Shown here: piece by piece, positions 34,324 through 41,913 of the stretch
Layout of the letters: each line of letters begins with the position of its first letter
Position numbering within the stretch: position 1 is the first letter of the stretch
Origin: an uncultured Bacteroidales bacterium
GTDB lineage: Bacteria > Bacteroidota > Bacteroidia > Bacteroidales > Muribaculaceae
NCBI GenBank assembly: GCA_902774055.1
Contig: CACYGX010000017.1
Span: 1 to 58,581 of the forward strand
Length of the DNA: 58,581 nt
Direction: 5' to 3'
The notes under the pieces: generated by a model
What the model saw: only the letters and a program-made list of their open reading frames with translations
Told to the model about the DNA's origin: nothing
Databases searched by the model: none
Program-made: the position numbers and the translations under genes

Positions 34324-34874
34324 TGATGGATAAGACACCTACAGGAAAAGACTACGTTGGAAGCGATGAACTCTATGCCAACGTGCAGAAAACCATGCGG
34401 TTGTGTGCCGAGATGAACACTGGCTACCACACCGAGGCCGAGGTGCGTGATTACCTGCGTGAGATTACTGGCAGCTATGTGGATGACACCGTGCGCGTGT
34501 TCCCGCCCTTCAATATCAACTATGGGCTCACCACGCGTTTTGGACGCGACAGTTTTGTCAACTTTGGCTGCACATTTTTGGCTCTCGGCGGCATCACCAT
34601 CGAGGAGGGCGCTTTCATCGGTCCCCACTGTGTGCTGGCCACCGAATACCATCCCGAGGATCCCGCCCGTCGTCATTCGCTGCTCACCAAGCCCATTACC
34701 ATCGGCCGCAATGCCTGGCTGGGAGCCGATGTAAAGGTTTTGGCAGGCGTGACCATCGGCGAAAACGCCATCGTTGCGGCTGGCAGCGTTGTGACCAAGG
34801 ACGTTCCGCCCGACATGGTGGTGGCTGGAAGCCCCGCCCGAATCATCCGCCCCATCAAGAAAGATGAGCAATGA
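34323..34874 (+). CDS. Sugar/maltose O-acetyltransferase-like protein (island B)
   Basis: A 183-residue left-handed beta-helix acetyltransferase. It has the maltose-acetyltransferase N-terminal region (KTMRLCAEMNTGYHTEAE), then hexapeptide turns: GGITIEEGAFIGPHCVLATE, IGRNAWLGADVKVLAGVTIG and ENAIVAAGSVVTKDV, and ends GSPARIIRPI. It adds acetyl from acetyl-CoA to a hydroxyl group. The start is ATG 34323, within the previous stop. It is the last gene of island B; island A has the same enzyme type as its first gene. Confidence 0.85.
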   Translation: MMDKTPTGKDYVGSDELYANVQKTMRLCAEMNTGYHTEAEVRDYLREITGSYVDDTVRVFPPFNINYGLTTRFGRDSFVNFGCTFLALGGITIEEGAFIGPHCVLATEYHPEDPARRHSLLTKPITIGRNAWLGADVKVLAGVTIGENAIVAAGSVVTKDVPPDMVVAGSPARIIRPIKKDEQ

Positions 34875-34953
34875 CGCAGATCAAGTAAGCGCCATTGCCT
34901 AGAAGTCTTTTATCGCATGAAGGGGCCGCCGTTTGGCTTTCTTGTGGGGAGGC

Positions 34954-35535
34954 TTATTTCCTCCAGGCTCCGATGATTTCGCCGATATAGACGGTGTGGA
35001 TGCCTGCACTGAACCTCTCGTAGAAATTGCGCGGGGTATCACTGCGGAAGTCCTTCGCCTCTTGATGGAACGCGGTGATGATTTCGCACTCGATGACGGT
35101 TTTCGCCTCAGTGTAATAGGGCGTTCCGCTGGGTGTATAGGCAACATGCAGCCCCAATGCCGCTGCTTTGTCGCCATCGCGGCCGCTGTGGCTGCCCATG
35201 TAACGTGCCACCCGCTCGTCGTCAAATTCAATAATCGTGAACCTCGGGTAACGCTCCATAAACTCGTAGGTATAACGCGCCGGAGCCACATAGACGCTCA
35301 CGGTCAAGCGGTCGTAACCCAGGTAATTGCCCAGGCTGCCCCAGCCGATAGTCATGGCATTGTGGGCCGTCTCATCACCGGACAGCAAGATGGGCGCCCG
35401 AGAAAAGAACGTGAAAGCATTGTCGTTAAACTCCTCCTTCAGGTTGATGGCCTTGTAGCCCTCAAGAGACTGTGCAAAAACGCCTTGCATCGCAAACATA
35501 GTCAACATAATCGCAAAAATGATATACTTCTTCAT
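34954..35535 (-). CDS. Exported flavin reductase-like protein
   Basis: A 193-residue protein with a signal peptide (MKKYIIFAIMLTMFAMQGVFAQ). The body has the flavin-reductase split-barrel pattern: DNAFTFFSRAPILLSGD, NAMTIGWGSLGNYLGYDR and LTVSVYVAPARYTYEFME. Family members bind FMN and reduce it or pass electrons to a partner. Exported forms are unusual and fit with the other exported flavoproteins here. It is convergent with island B, 79 bases away, and lies downstream of the HMA gene across a repeat. Confidence 0.8.
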   Translation of the reverse strand: MKKYIIFAIMLTMFAMQGVFAQSLEGYKAINLKEEFNDNAFTFFSRAPILLSGDETAHNAMTIGWGSLGNYLGYDRLTVSVYVAPARYTYEFMERYPRFTIIEFDDERVARYMGSHSGRDGDKAAALGLHVAYTPSGTPYYTEAKTVIECEIITAFHQEAKDFRSDTPRNFYERFSAGIHTVYIGEIIGAWRK

Positions 35536-35550
35536 CTTTATCTATAAAAA

Positions 35551-35586
35551 TGGGACAAAAATGGGACAAAAGAACCGTCCCTTTGT
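35551..35586. repeat. GGGACGGTTC-type repeat, copy 2
   Basis: Two tandem ATGGGACAAAA units are followed by GAACCGTCCCTTTGTAC. It carries the same core as the palindromes at 26746-26811 and 41352-41405. Confidence 0.6.
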
Positions 35587-35592
35587 ACGATT

Positions 35593-35922
35593 TTACATGT
35601 TGGGGCACTCTTCTTCGTCGTCGGTGGCAACTTGTTCGCCGTCTTTGACCTCGCGGGCGTTGTATTTGATTTTCTCAAAACCCTTGATGATGTTCTCGAC
35701 GGTGGTCTTGTCGGCGTCATAGGTGATGGTGACCGTCTGGTGTTCGACGTCGGTGACTATTTTCTTGACACCTTTTTCAAAGCGGATGTTTTCCTTGATG
35801 CGCTTCTCGCAGTTCTCGCAGTGCATCTGCGGAACGGTGGTGAGCACAACGGTCTTGATGTCTTTGGCGCTGGCCATAGTCATGGTGAGCGCCGCGATGA
35901 GCAGTAAAAGAATCTTTTTCAT
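35593..35922 (-). CDS. Exported heavy-metal-associated (HMA) domain protein
   Basis: A 109-residue protein with a Sec signal peptide (MKKILLLLIAALTMTMASA). One HMA domain with the metal motif MHCENC in VPQMHCENCEKRIKENI, and the beta-alpha-beta layout (VEHQTVTITYDADKTTVEN). The acidic tail ends EECPNM. HMA domains bind Cu(I) or similar soft metals. Exported single-domain forms probably act as periplasmic metal carriers. It is 26 bases downstream of the TonB receptor in the same orientation, so the two are likely cotranscribed. Confidence 0.85.
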   Translation of the reverse strand: MKKILLLLIAALTMTMASAKDIKTVVLTTVPQMHCENCEKRIKENIRFEKGVKKIVTDVEHQTVTITYDADKTTVENIIKGFEKIKYNAREVKDGEQVATDDEEECPNM

Positions 35923-35948
35923 TGTTGTTGTCTATATGATTTGGTTAA

Positions 35949-38006
35949 TTATCGGAACAGGTTGATGCGTATACCCAAATAGGCCATCGCACCGCTCACG
36001 GGTCCCCATATCATGGTGGGGTCGAACAATTGGCTCCAGGGCTGGTCGACGGCGATGATGGGATTGGGCTGACGGTAATTGGTCAGGTTCTCTCCACCCA
36101 GATAGACGGAAAAATGCCTAAACCAGCGGGTGACTTGGGCGTTGAGTTGGCAATGGGCCGGAAAACGGCGGTTCCATGACAACTGCGTGGGGTCGTTGAT
36201 GTAATAGGGATCGGGCATGCGGCCGCTGCCGTTGAGTTGCAGTGTCACGTCAAACTCCCAGAGTCCAAGCGGTGTCTTGTAGGATGCGGCCAACAGGCCT
36301 TTGCAACGCGGTGTGAGGGGCTTCTCGCGCAGTTCGCCACCATAGGTCGTCTTGACGTCGTTGTGACGGTAGGCGACAGTCAATTCCAGCCCCTCGAAGA
36401 TGGGATAGGACACGTCCACCTGCCATGTGTGGGAGCGGGACTTGCCATCCAAGTCATGGATAAAGGTAATTAACGGGTTGGTATCCAAGTCGATGACCAT
36501 CTGGTGATTAAAGTGGGTGTAATGATACTCGGCGTTAATTATCAATAATTTGCCCCATAGCGGGATGTCCCATGCCGTGGTGAATCCATAGTTCCAGGCG
36601 CTCTCCTGGTGCAGGTCGTCAATGACGAGCCGTCTTCCGCTAGCCAGCAGGTAGTGGTTCTCGGCCAGAGCGTGTGCCGTGCGGTAGCCCTTGCCGGCCG
36701 ACAAGCGCACGGTGAGGAACTGAGTTGGATGTAGGCGCAGGTGCAGGCGTGGCGAGACAAACGTGCCATGCAGGTTGCTGTGGTCCACACGCACGCCGGC
36801 CATCAGGGTCATCACATCGCTGGCGGGCGTAAACGTGTATTGGCCATAGGCTCCAGTGACGGTTTCTTTTTCCAACAGATGGGTCAAGGGCCCTTCGGCG
36901 AAGTGCTCCAGGCGGTAGTCCTGAGACAGGCGGTCGTGGTTGAGGCTCAGACCCAGCGACAGCGTGTGCGGGTCGGTCAAGTGGGTCTCGAACATGAGCT
37001 GCGCATAGGCATTGGTCTCATTGACGTCATATCGCTTGTGACCGTAGGTTCCGTCCAGGTTGTGACTGGCTGCTGAGGCCATGAGAGCGATGTTGGTGCC
37101 ATGCTCGGCATTGAGCACTATTGCATGCTTCATGTAACCTTCATAGCGATGCGTCTTCAGGTCGATGGCAAAGGGCTGCGCCCCCTCGTGATGTGCTTGT
37201 GTCTGTCCACTGTGTCGCTTCTCGTCAATCATGGCCACGCCGCCGTGGAAGATGTAGCGGTCGCCCAACCAGTCCCAACGACTTTGCAGATTGACCTGCC
37301 GTACATTGGGTTGGTCCAGGAAGTGGTCATGATTGTGGTCCATATCGACCAGATTGTCCTCATAGTGGGCAAGCACATTGGCATTGAGGCGGGAAGTCAG
37401 ATGAAGGTTGCCGTCGGCATTGGCTTCGATTCGCCCGTCGCTGTTGCCATACAGGTTTAGTGTCACGCCTTGCTCATCCTCAGGCTTGAGGTATTCCACG
37501 TCGATTTGGCCCGTGATGCCTTCATAACCGTTACGCACCGATGAAGCCCCCTTCGACACTTGGATGCTCTTCATCCACGGCCCTGGCACATAGCCAAGGG
37601 CGAAGGGTAGGGCTGCGCCACGCCAATCGGGCAGATTCTCGGCAAGCATCTGCACATAGGTACCACTCAAGCCCAGCAACTTGATCTGCTTGGCTCCCGT
37701 GGCGGCATCGCTATAATTGACGTCCACCGAGGGGTTGGTGGTGAAACTCTCACCCAGGTTGCAGCAAGCGGCCTTGAACAGTTCGGCCTTGTTGATGCGC
37801 ATCGTGTTTTCGGCTCCAGCGACGCGGCTCATGCCGGGCCGTCGCGTGGTCACTGTGACCTCGCCGATAGACTGCATGGGTATTGAGTCCACGTGCTGAC
37901 TCACCGACGTGGTGTCCACATTGGCGTCAACAACGCTTAGTTGGCCAAAAGCCTGTAAAAAGGCTGCAGCCATGCTCAGAGCCACTATGATACGGCGAAA
38001 CGACAT
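35949..38006 (-). CDS. TonB-dependent outer-membrane receptor (probable metal or metal-complex transporter)
   Basis: A 685-residue receptor, start ATG 38006 (a longer TTG frame overlaps upstream DNA). Signal peptide ends near AAAFLQAFG. Plug region: SIGEVTVTTRRPGMSRVAG (a TonB-box-like start) and IQVSKGASSVRNGYEGITG. The rest is a beta-barrel ending with aromatic IRINLFR. There is a His/Asp-rich extracellular loop (MDHNHDHFLD, GQTQAHHEGAQ). Together with the cotranscribed HMA protein this suggests import of copper or another soft metal, but the substrate is not proven. No SusC-type N-terminal extension is present. Confidence 0.85.
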   Translation of the reverse strand: MSFRRIIVALSMAAAFLQAFGQLSVVDANVDTTSVSQHVDSIPMQSIGEVTVTTRRPGMSRVAGAENTMRINKAELFKAACCNLGESFTTNPSVDVNYSDAATGAKQIKLLGLSGTYVQMLAENLPDWRGAALPFALGYVPGPWMKSIQVSKGASSVRNGYEGITGQIDVEYLKPEDEQGVTLNLYGNSDGRIEANADGNLHLTSRLNANVLAHYEDNLVDMDHNHDHFLDQPNVRQVNLQSRWDWLGDRYIFHGGVAMIDEKRHSGQTQAHHEGAQPFAIDLKTHRYEGYMKHAIVLNAEHGTNIALMASAASHNLDGTYGHKRYDVNETNAYAQLMFETHLTDPHTLSLGLSLNHDRLSQDYRLEHFAEGPLTHLLEKETVTGAYGQYTFTPASDVMTLMAGVRVDHSNLHGTFVSPRLHLRLHPTQFLTVRLSAGKGYRTAHALAENHYLLASGRRLVIDDLHQESAWNYGFTTAWDIPLWGKLLIINAEYHYTHFNHQMVIDLDTNPLITFIHDLDGKSRSHTWQVDVSYPIFEGLELTVAYRHNDVKTTYGGELREKPLTPRCKGLLAASYKTPLGLWEFDVTLQLNGSGRMPDPYYINDPTQLSWNRRFPAHCQLNAQVTRWFRHFSVYLGGENLTNYRQPNPIIAVDQPWSQLFDPTMIWGPVSGAMAYLGIRINLFR

Positions 38007-38034
38007 ACCTATTGATAGGACCAAAAAATCGGTA

Positions 38035-38042
38035 CAAAAGTA
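38035..38042 (-). promoter_or_regulatory. -7 element of the 35949 receptor gene
   Basis: TACTTTTG on the minus strand, about 29 bases before the ATG. Confidence 0.45.
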
Positions 38043-38152
38043 CTATTAATTTGCAAATCAGCGACAATGTGACACGAGAATTACTTCTTTTTTACCATCC
38101 TCAACCATCACCTTTTTTCTTGAAAACAGGTGTATGATTAGCAGAAAAATGC

Positions 38153-38160
38153 TATTTTTG
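38153..38160 (+). promoter_or_regulatory. -7 element of the 38208 GNAT gene
   Basis: TATTTTTG, 48 bases before ATG 38208 and 28 before a 7-codon mini-ORF at 38189. Confidence 0.45.
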
Positions 38161-38207
38161 CGGTAGAGATAAAAATTTATTTAATTTATGGATAACATTC
38201 GGTGGCG

Positions 38208-38696
38208 ATGATTACGATCAGGGCATATCAGGAAACCGACGTGGCCGAGGCCATGGGCATCTGGAACGAGGTGGTGCGTGACGGCGTAGCTTTCCCGCAG
38301 GTCGAGGAATTGACCGAACGGGAGGCCGACGACTTTTTCACCAGCCAGTCTTATACCGGCGTTGCTGTGGATAGCGAGACGGACGAGATTGTCGGCCTCT
38401 ATATCCTGCACCCGAACAATGTGGGCCGATGCGGGCACATCTGCAATACCAGCTATGCCGTCAGGTCGGGCAAGCGTGGTCTGCACATCGGCGAGCAACT
38501 TGTGAAGGACTCGTTGGTCATGGGAGCACGTTTGGGCTTCCGTCTCATGCAATTCAACGCTGTCGTGGCGGCAAATGTCCATGCCCTGCATCTGTATGAA
38601 CGCCTGGGCTTCACCCAACTGGGCCGTATCCCCAAAGGCTTCCTGATGAAGGATGGTCACTACGAGGACATTGTTCTCCTCTATATTGAATTGTGA
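38208..38696 (+). CDS. GNAT-family N-acetyltransferase
   Basis: A 162-residue acetyltransferase. GNAT landmarks: MITIRAYQETDVAEAMGIW at the start, EIVGLYILHPNNVGR (strand 4 region), GKRGLHIGEQLVKDSL (the acetyl-CoA loop, Q/RxxGxG/A-like) and HALHLYERLGFTQLGRIP at the end. It acetylates an amine on a small molecule or protein; the acceptor is unknown. The ATG overlaps the TGA of an upstream 7-codon reading frame (ATGA). It stands between two TonB receptor units. Confidence 0.85.
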   Translation: MITIRAYQETDVAEAMGIWNEVVRDGVAFPQVEELTEREADDFFTSQSYTGVAVDSETDEIVGLYILHPNNVGRCGHICNTSYAVRSGKRGLHIGEQLVKDSLVMGARLGFRLMQFNAVVAANVHALHLYERLGFTQLGRIPKGFLMKDGHYEDIVLLYIEL

Positions 38697-38773
38697 GGGC
38701 TATATTTTCCTGCCATTCCACTAGAAAAGGCTGATTTTTTTCAGTTTAGGATTTTGTTTTTGAGAAATATCAT

Positions 38774-38781
38774 TACTTTTG
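38774..38781 (+). promoter_or_regulatory. -7 element of the His/Cys-rich membrane protein gene
   Basis: TACTTTTG, ending 7 bases before the ATG at 38788; TTTG at 38753-38756 with a 17-base spacer. The predicted leader is close to zero. Confidence 0.45.
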
Positions 38782-38787
38782 CGGCCG

Positions 38788-39162
38788 ATGAGTCGCAAGT
38801 TTTCACATAACGGCGTCACTCGCAGGCAACAACTGTTCGCCTGGATTCTACTGTTGGTATATGTGCCGATGGTGTTGCTTGCGTCGCTTCATGTTCATTC
38901 CCTCAACGAATTCTCCAGGGCTGTCGATTGCGACCAATGCCATACGGCGGTTCACCATTCGGGCCACATCACGGCAAGTAATCATCATTTTGATGAGTGT
39001 CTGTCATGCCGATTCCTTTCTACACAGATAGATGTTCCCCGCACGGTAGCCAGCCTAGTGCTAAGGCCTCTTACTACCCATTTGGAGTTCTTCTTGGCAT
39101 GCGAGCCTATTGCCAGGTTCGTGGCTCAACCCTCGTTGCGTGCTCCTCCGTGCATTCTGTGA
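38788..39162 (+). CDS. Small His/Cys-rich membrane-anchored protein
   Basis: A 124-residue protein. After a basic segment, one hydrophobic helix (LFAWILLLVYVPMVLLASL). The exported part is very rich in metal ligands: HVHS, CDQCHTAVHHSGH, SNHHFDECLSCRF. The arrangement of CxxC and paired His points to metal binding. It is followed after 84 bases by a TonB receptor. Similar small proteins occur before metal-related receptors in Bacteroidetes, to my recollection. I do not know a family name with certainty. It could sense or buffer zinc, copper or nickel; that is an inference. Confidence 0.7.
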   Translation: MSRKFSHNGVTRRQQLFAWILLLVYVPMVLLASLHVHSLNEFSRAVDCDQCHTAVHHSGHITASNHHFDECLSCRFLSTQIDVPRTVASLVLRPLTTHLEFFLACEPIARFVAQPSLRAPPCIL

Positions 39163-39246
39163 TCAATTTATAGTGTATGCCAGATAGTCTGAGATAGATT
39201 ATCCGGCCCTATTAACATCTCATTTAACCATTAAAAGAATCACAGA

Positions 39247-41346
39247 ATGAAATCATACCTATGGATTCTGCTGCTGGCGTGCGCAAGCACGATGGCGGCT
39301 CAAGAAGCGGTCGTGCTCGACTCGACCGACGTATTCTTTCGCCACATAGAACTCAAACAAGTGGTTGTCACCGGCCCGACCGGTGCAGTAAAGATGCAGG
39401 ACATGTCGATGCCTGCAGGTATTGTTGACCATAACAGCCTGCGCATGACCCCTGCAACCAATATTGTCGATGCTGTGGCCAAACTGCCAGGCGTGGCTCA
39501 GGTGAGCACCGGTAGCGGCATTTCTAAGCCTGTCATCCGTGGATTGGGGTATAACCGTGTAGTTGTAGTGGCCGACGGTGTGCGCCAGGAGGGGCAGCAG
39601 TGGGGCGACGAGCACGGCGTGGAGATTGACGGCAATGCCGTGAGTTCGGTCGAGGTGCTCAAGGGTCCAGCGAGCCTGCTCTACGGCTCAGACGCCCTGG
39701 CGGGAGTTCTCAAACTCAATACCGACCCCGTGGTGCCGTTGGGCAAGATGCGCTTGAATGTAAACTCTGAATACCATACCAACAGCGGCCTCGTGAACTG
39801 CTCGTTCAACTATGGGGGGAACAAGCAGGGCTTGTCATGGAACATACGCTATGGCGACAAGTTCGCCCATGCCTACAAGACCCCTGGCGATGGCTATGTG
39901 CCCAACACGCAGTTCCGCGAGCGCGCTTTGTCGGGTATGCTGGGTATCAACAAGTCTTGGGGACACACGCGACTGATGGGCTCCTATTTCCATCTCACAC
40001 CAAGCATTGCCGAGGGTGAGCGCGACCCCCAGACGGGAAAATTGGAGCAACCCTATGCTAACGCCAAAACCTATCACCACGGCCTGCCATACCAGCAGGT
40101 GTATCATTACAAGACCGTGCTCGACAATGCGTTCTATCTAGGTGAGGGGAGGCTCAATGCCGTGCTGGCTTACCAGCAGAACCGCCGTCAGGAGTTTGAG
40201 GAGCCCGACGAATATGGACTTTATCTCAAGTTACACACCGTCAACTACAACATCCACTATGTGACACGGCGCTTGGGAGAAGACTGGCGCATCACTAGCG
40301 GCGTGAGTGGCATGTGGCAACGCTCGGTCAACAAGGGCGACGAGTTCCTGATTCCCGACTATAGCCTGTTTGACTTCGGCGCCTTCGTCACTACGACGGC
40401 TAATGTCGGCAACTGGGCTTTGAATGGAGGTCTGCGTTTCGACAACCGCCACCTCAATAGCCGCGAGCTGATGGATGATGGTGACCTGCGCTTCCAGGCC
40501 TTCAAGCGTGACTTCAGCGGCTTCACTGCCAGCGTGGGCGCAGTGTGGCATGCCAACGAACATTTGGACGTGAGGGCCAACGCAGCTCGCGGTTTCCGTG
40601 CTCCCAACATCAGCGAGCTGGCCAGCAACGGCGTGCACGAGGGCTCGCTGCGCTACGAGGTGGGCAATCGCGACCTCAAGCCCGAGTTCAGCCTCCAGTT
40701 TGACCTTGGTGCAGAATTGTCCACGTCATGGCTGGATGCACAATTGTCGTTGTTCAGTAATCGCATCGACAATTACATCTTCATCCACCGTACGGGCGAG
40801 GTCATCGACGATGAGTTCATGACCTATCGTTACGACAGCGGTGACGCCCAGTTGCTGGGCGGTGAATTGGCGTTGGATATCCATCCCTGGCACTTCCTGC
40901 ACCTGGGCACCAGTTTTTCACTGGTCAATGCCGTACAGTTGCATCAACCCGAGGAATCGAAATACCTGCCGTTCACTCCCGCGCCGCGCTGGCAGTCCGA
41001 TATCAAGTGGGAAGTCTTGCATGACGGTCGTGTGCTGAACAACGCCTTCGTCTCGCTGGGCGTGGACTATAACTTCAAGCAGGACCATTATTACCGCGCC
41101 GATAACACCGAGACCGCGACACCAGCTTATTGCCTGCTCAATGCCGCCATCGGCACCGACATCATGTTTAAGGGACAGCGTGTGGCTTGCCTGAGCATCA
41201 TGGGGACCAACCTCACCAATAAGGCTTATCAAAGCCACCTGAGCCGACTCAAGTATGCCGACGTCAATCCTGTCACGGGGTGCCAGGGCGTGCTGAACAT
41301 GGGCCGAAACATCATTTTCAAACTCACCGTCCCCCTCGAGTTCTGA
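39247..41346 (+). CDS. TonB-dependent receptor, ZnuD/heme-receptor-like
   Basis: A 699-residue outer-membrane receptor. Signal peptide MKSYLWILLLACASTMA. Plug: QVVVTGPTGAVKMQDM, VVVADGVRQEGQQWGDEHG and VEVLKGPASLLYGSDALAG, the last a standard plug signature. The GDEHG segment resembles that of ZnuD-like zinc receptors and some iron-complex receptors. A barrel follows, with the aromatic end FKLTVPLEF. The partner with the His/Cys-rich small protein supports a metal substrate. Zinc is the best guess; heme or an iron chelate are alternatives. Confidence 0.85.
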   Translation: MKSYLWILLLACASTMAAQEAVVLDSTDVFFRHIELKQVVVTGPTGAVKMQDMSMPAGIVDHNSLRMTPATNIVDAVAKLPGVAQVSTGSGISKPVIRGLGYNRVVVVADGVRQEGQQWGDEHGVEIDGNAVSSVEVLKGPASLLYGSDALAGVLKLNTDPVVPLGKMRLNVNSEYHTNSGLVNCSFNYGGNKQGLSWNIRYGDKFAHAYKTPGDGYVPNTQFRERALSGMLGINKSWGHTRLMGSYFHLTPSIAEGERDPQTGKLEQPYANAKTYHHGLPYQQVYHYKTVLDNAFYLGEGRLNAVLAYQQNRRQEFEEPDEYGLYLKLHTVNYNIHYVTRRLGEDWRITSGVSGMWQRSVNKGDEFLIPDYSLFDFGAFVTTTANVGNWALNGGLRFDNRHLNSRELMDDGDLRFQAFKRDFSGFTASVGAVWHANEHLDVRANAARGFRAPNISELASNGVHEGSLRYEVGNRDLKPEFSLQFDLGAELSTSWLDAQLSLFSNRIDNYIFIHRTGEVIDDEFMTYRYDSGDAQLLGGELALDIHPWHFLHLGTSFSLVNAVQLHQPEESKYLPFTPAPRWQSDIKWEVLHDGRVLNNAFVSLGVDYNFKQDHYYRADNTETATPAYCLLNAAIGTDIMFKGQRVACLSIMGTNLTNKAYQSHLSRLKYADVNPVTGCQGVLNMGRNIIFKLTVPLEF

Positions 41347-41351
41347 TCATG

Positions 41352-41405
41352 TGTACACAGGGACGGCTCTCATCCAGAATGTGAGAAGAGCCGTCCCCGT
41401 GTATA
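41352..41405. repeat. GGGACGG(T/C)TC palindrome, copy 3 (also a terminator)
   Basis: Arms 41352-41370 and 41387-41405 match at 17 of 19 positions around a 16-base loop. It lies between two convergent genes, directly after the receptor stop, and could end both transcripts. It shares the core with copies 1 and 2. Confidence 0.75.
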
Positions 41406-41744
41406 TTAATTAAGGAATTGGTAGTGCACTGTTCCGGCATTGTCGGCCATGACGGTCATTTCGTGCGTTTCGTTTTCAATGGTAAGGATAGCATGAAAGC
41501 GATAGCCCATTTCGTAGACCATGCTGATGTCCGATACAACAATACCCTCTTTGGCTAATCCTTTGCAGACGATATCCTTCAACAAGTCAATCGTGATAAT
41601 GGAGTTTGGACCATGCTTCCGCATGACATACATCAACATAAGGGACTTGGCTGTATCGTACTTCTTGTAGAGTTTAAACGCTAACCAAATGAGCAAAAGT
41701 GCACCGATAAAGACGCCTAATGCAACTAGAATACCGTCATTCAT
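41406..41744 (-). CDS. Small membrane-anchored protein of unknown function
   Basis: A 112-residue protein with an N-terminal hydrophobic helix (ILVALGVFIGALLLIWLAFKL) followed by a basic segment and a soluble part with alternating strands (GYRFHAILTIENETHEMTVM). No family recognised. The promoter upstream is well formed. It ends one base after the copy 3 palindrome. Confidence 0.6.
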   Translation of the reverse strand: MNDGILVALGVFIGALLLIWLAFKLYKKYDTAKSLMLMYVMRKHGPNSIITIDLLKDIVCKGLAKEGIVVSDISMVYEMGYRFHAILTIENETHEMTVMADNAGTVHYQFLN

Positions 41745-41779
41745 TGCTTTACTAATAAGTTTTTGTGAATTTTCTTGTG

Positions 41780-41811
41780 CAAAAATACAATTTTTGGCGT
41801 TTTAATGCAAA
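41780..41811 (-). promoter_or_regulatory. Promoter of the 41406 gene
   Basis: Minus strand TTTG (41811-41808), 20-base spacer, TATTTTTG (41787-41780). Leader about 30 nt. Confidence 0.65.
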
Positions 41812-41877
41812 GAAAAAGAGAGATAATCTATAATCATCAAAATCCGATGCAAGATGCGCGTTTTACCGAAAAATCGC

Positions 41878-41885
41878 TACCTTTG
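41878..41885 (+). promoter_or_regulatory. -7 element of the 41914 lipoprotein gene
   Basis: TACCTTTG, 28 bases before ATG 41914. It decides the start, since a longer frame would begin upstream of this element. Confidence 0.55.
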
Positions 41886-41913
41886 CCCTAAGAATAATAT
41901 ATTATTGCTATTT

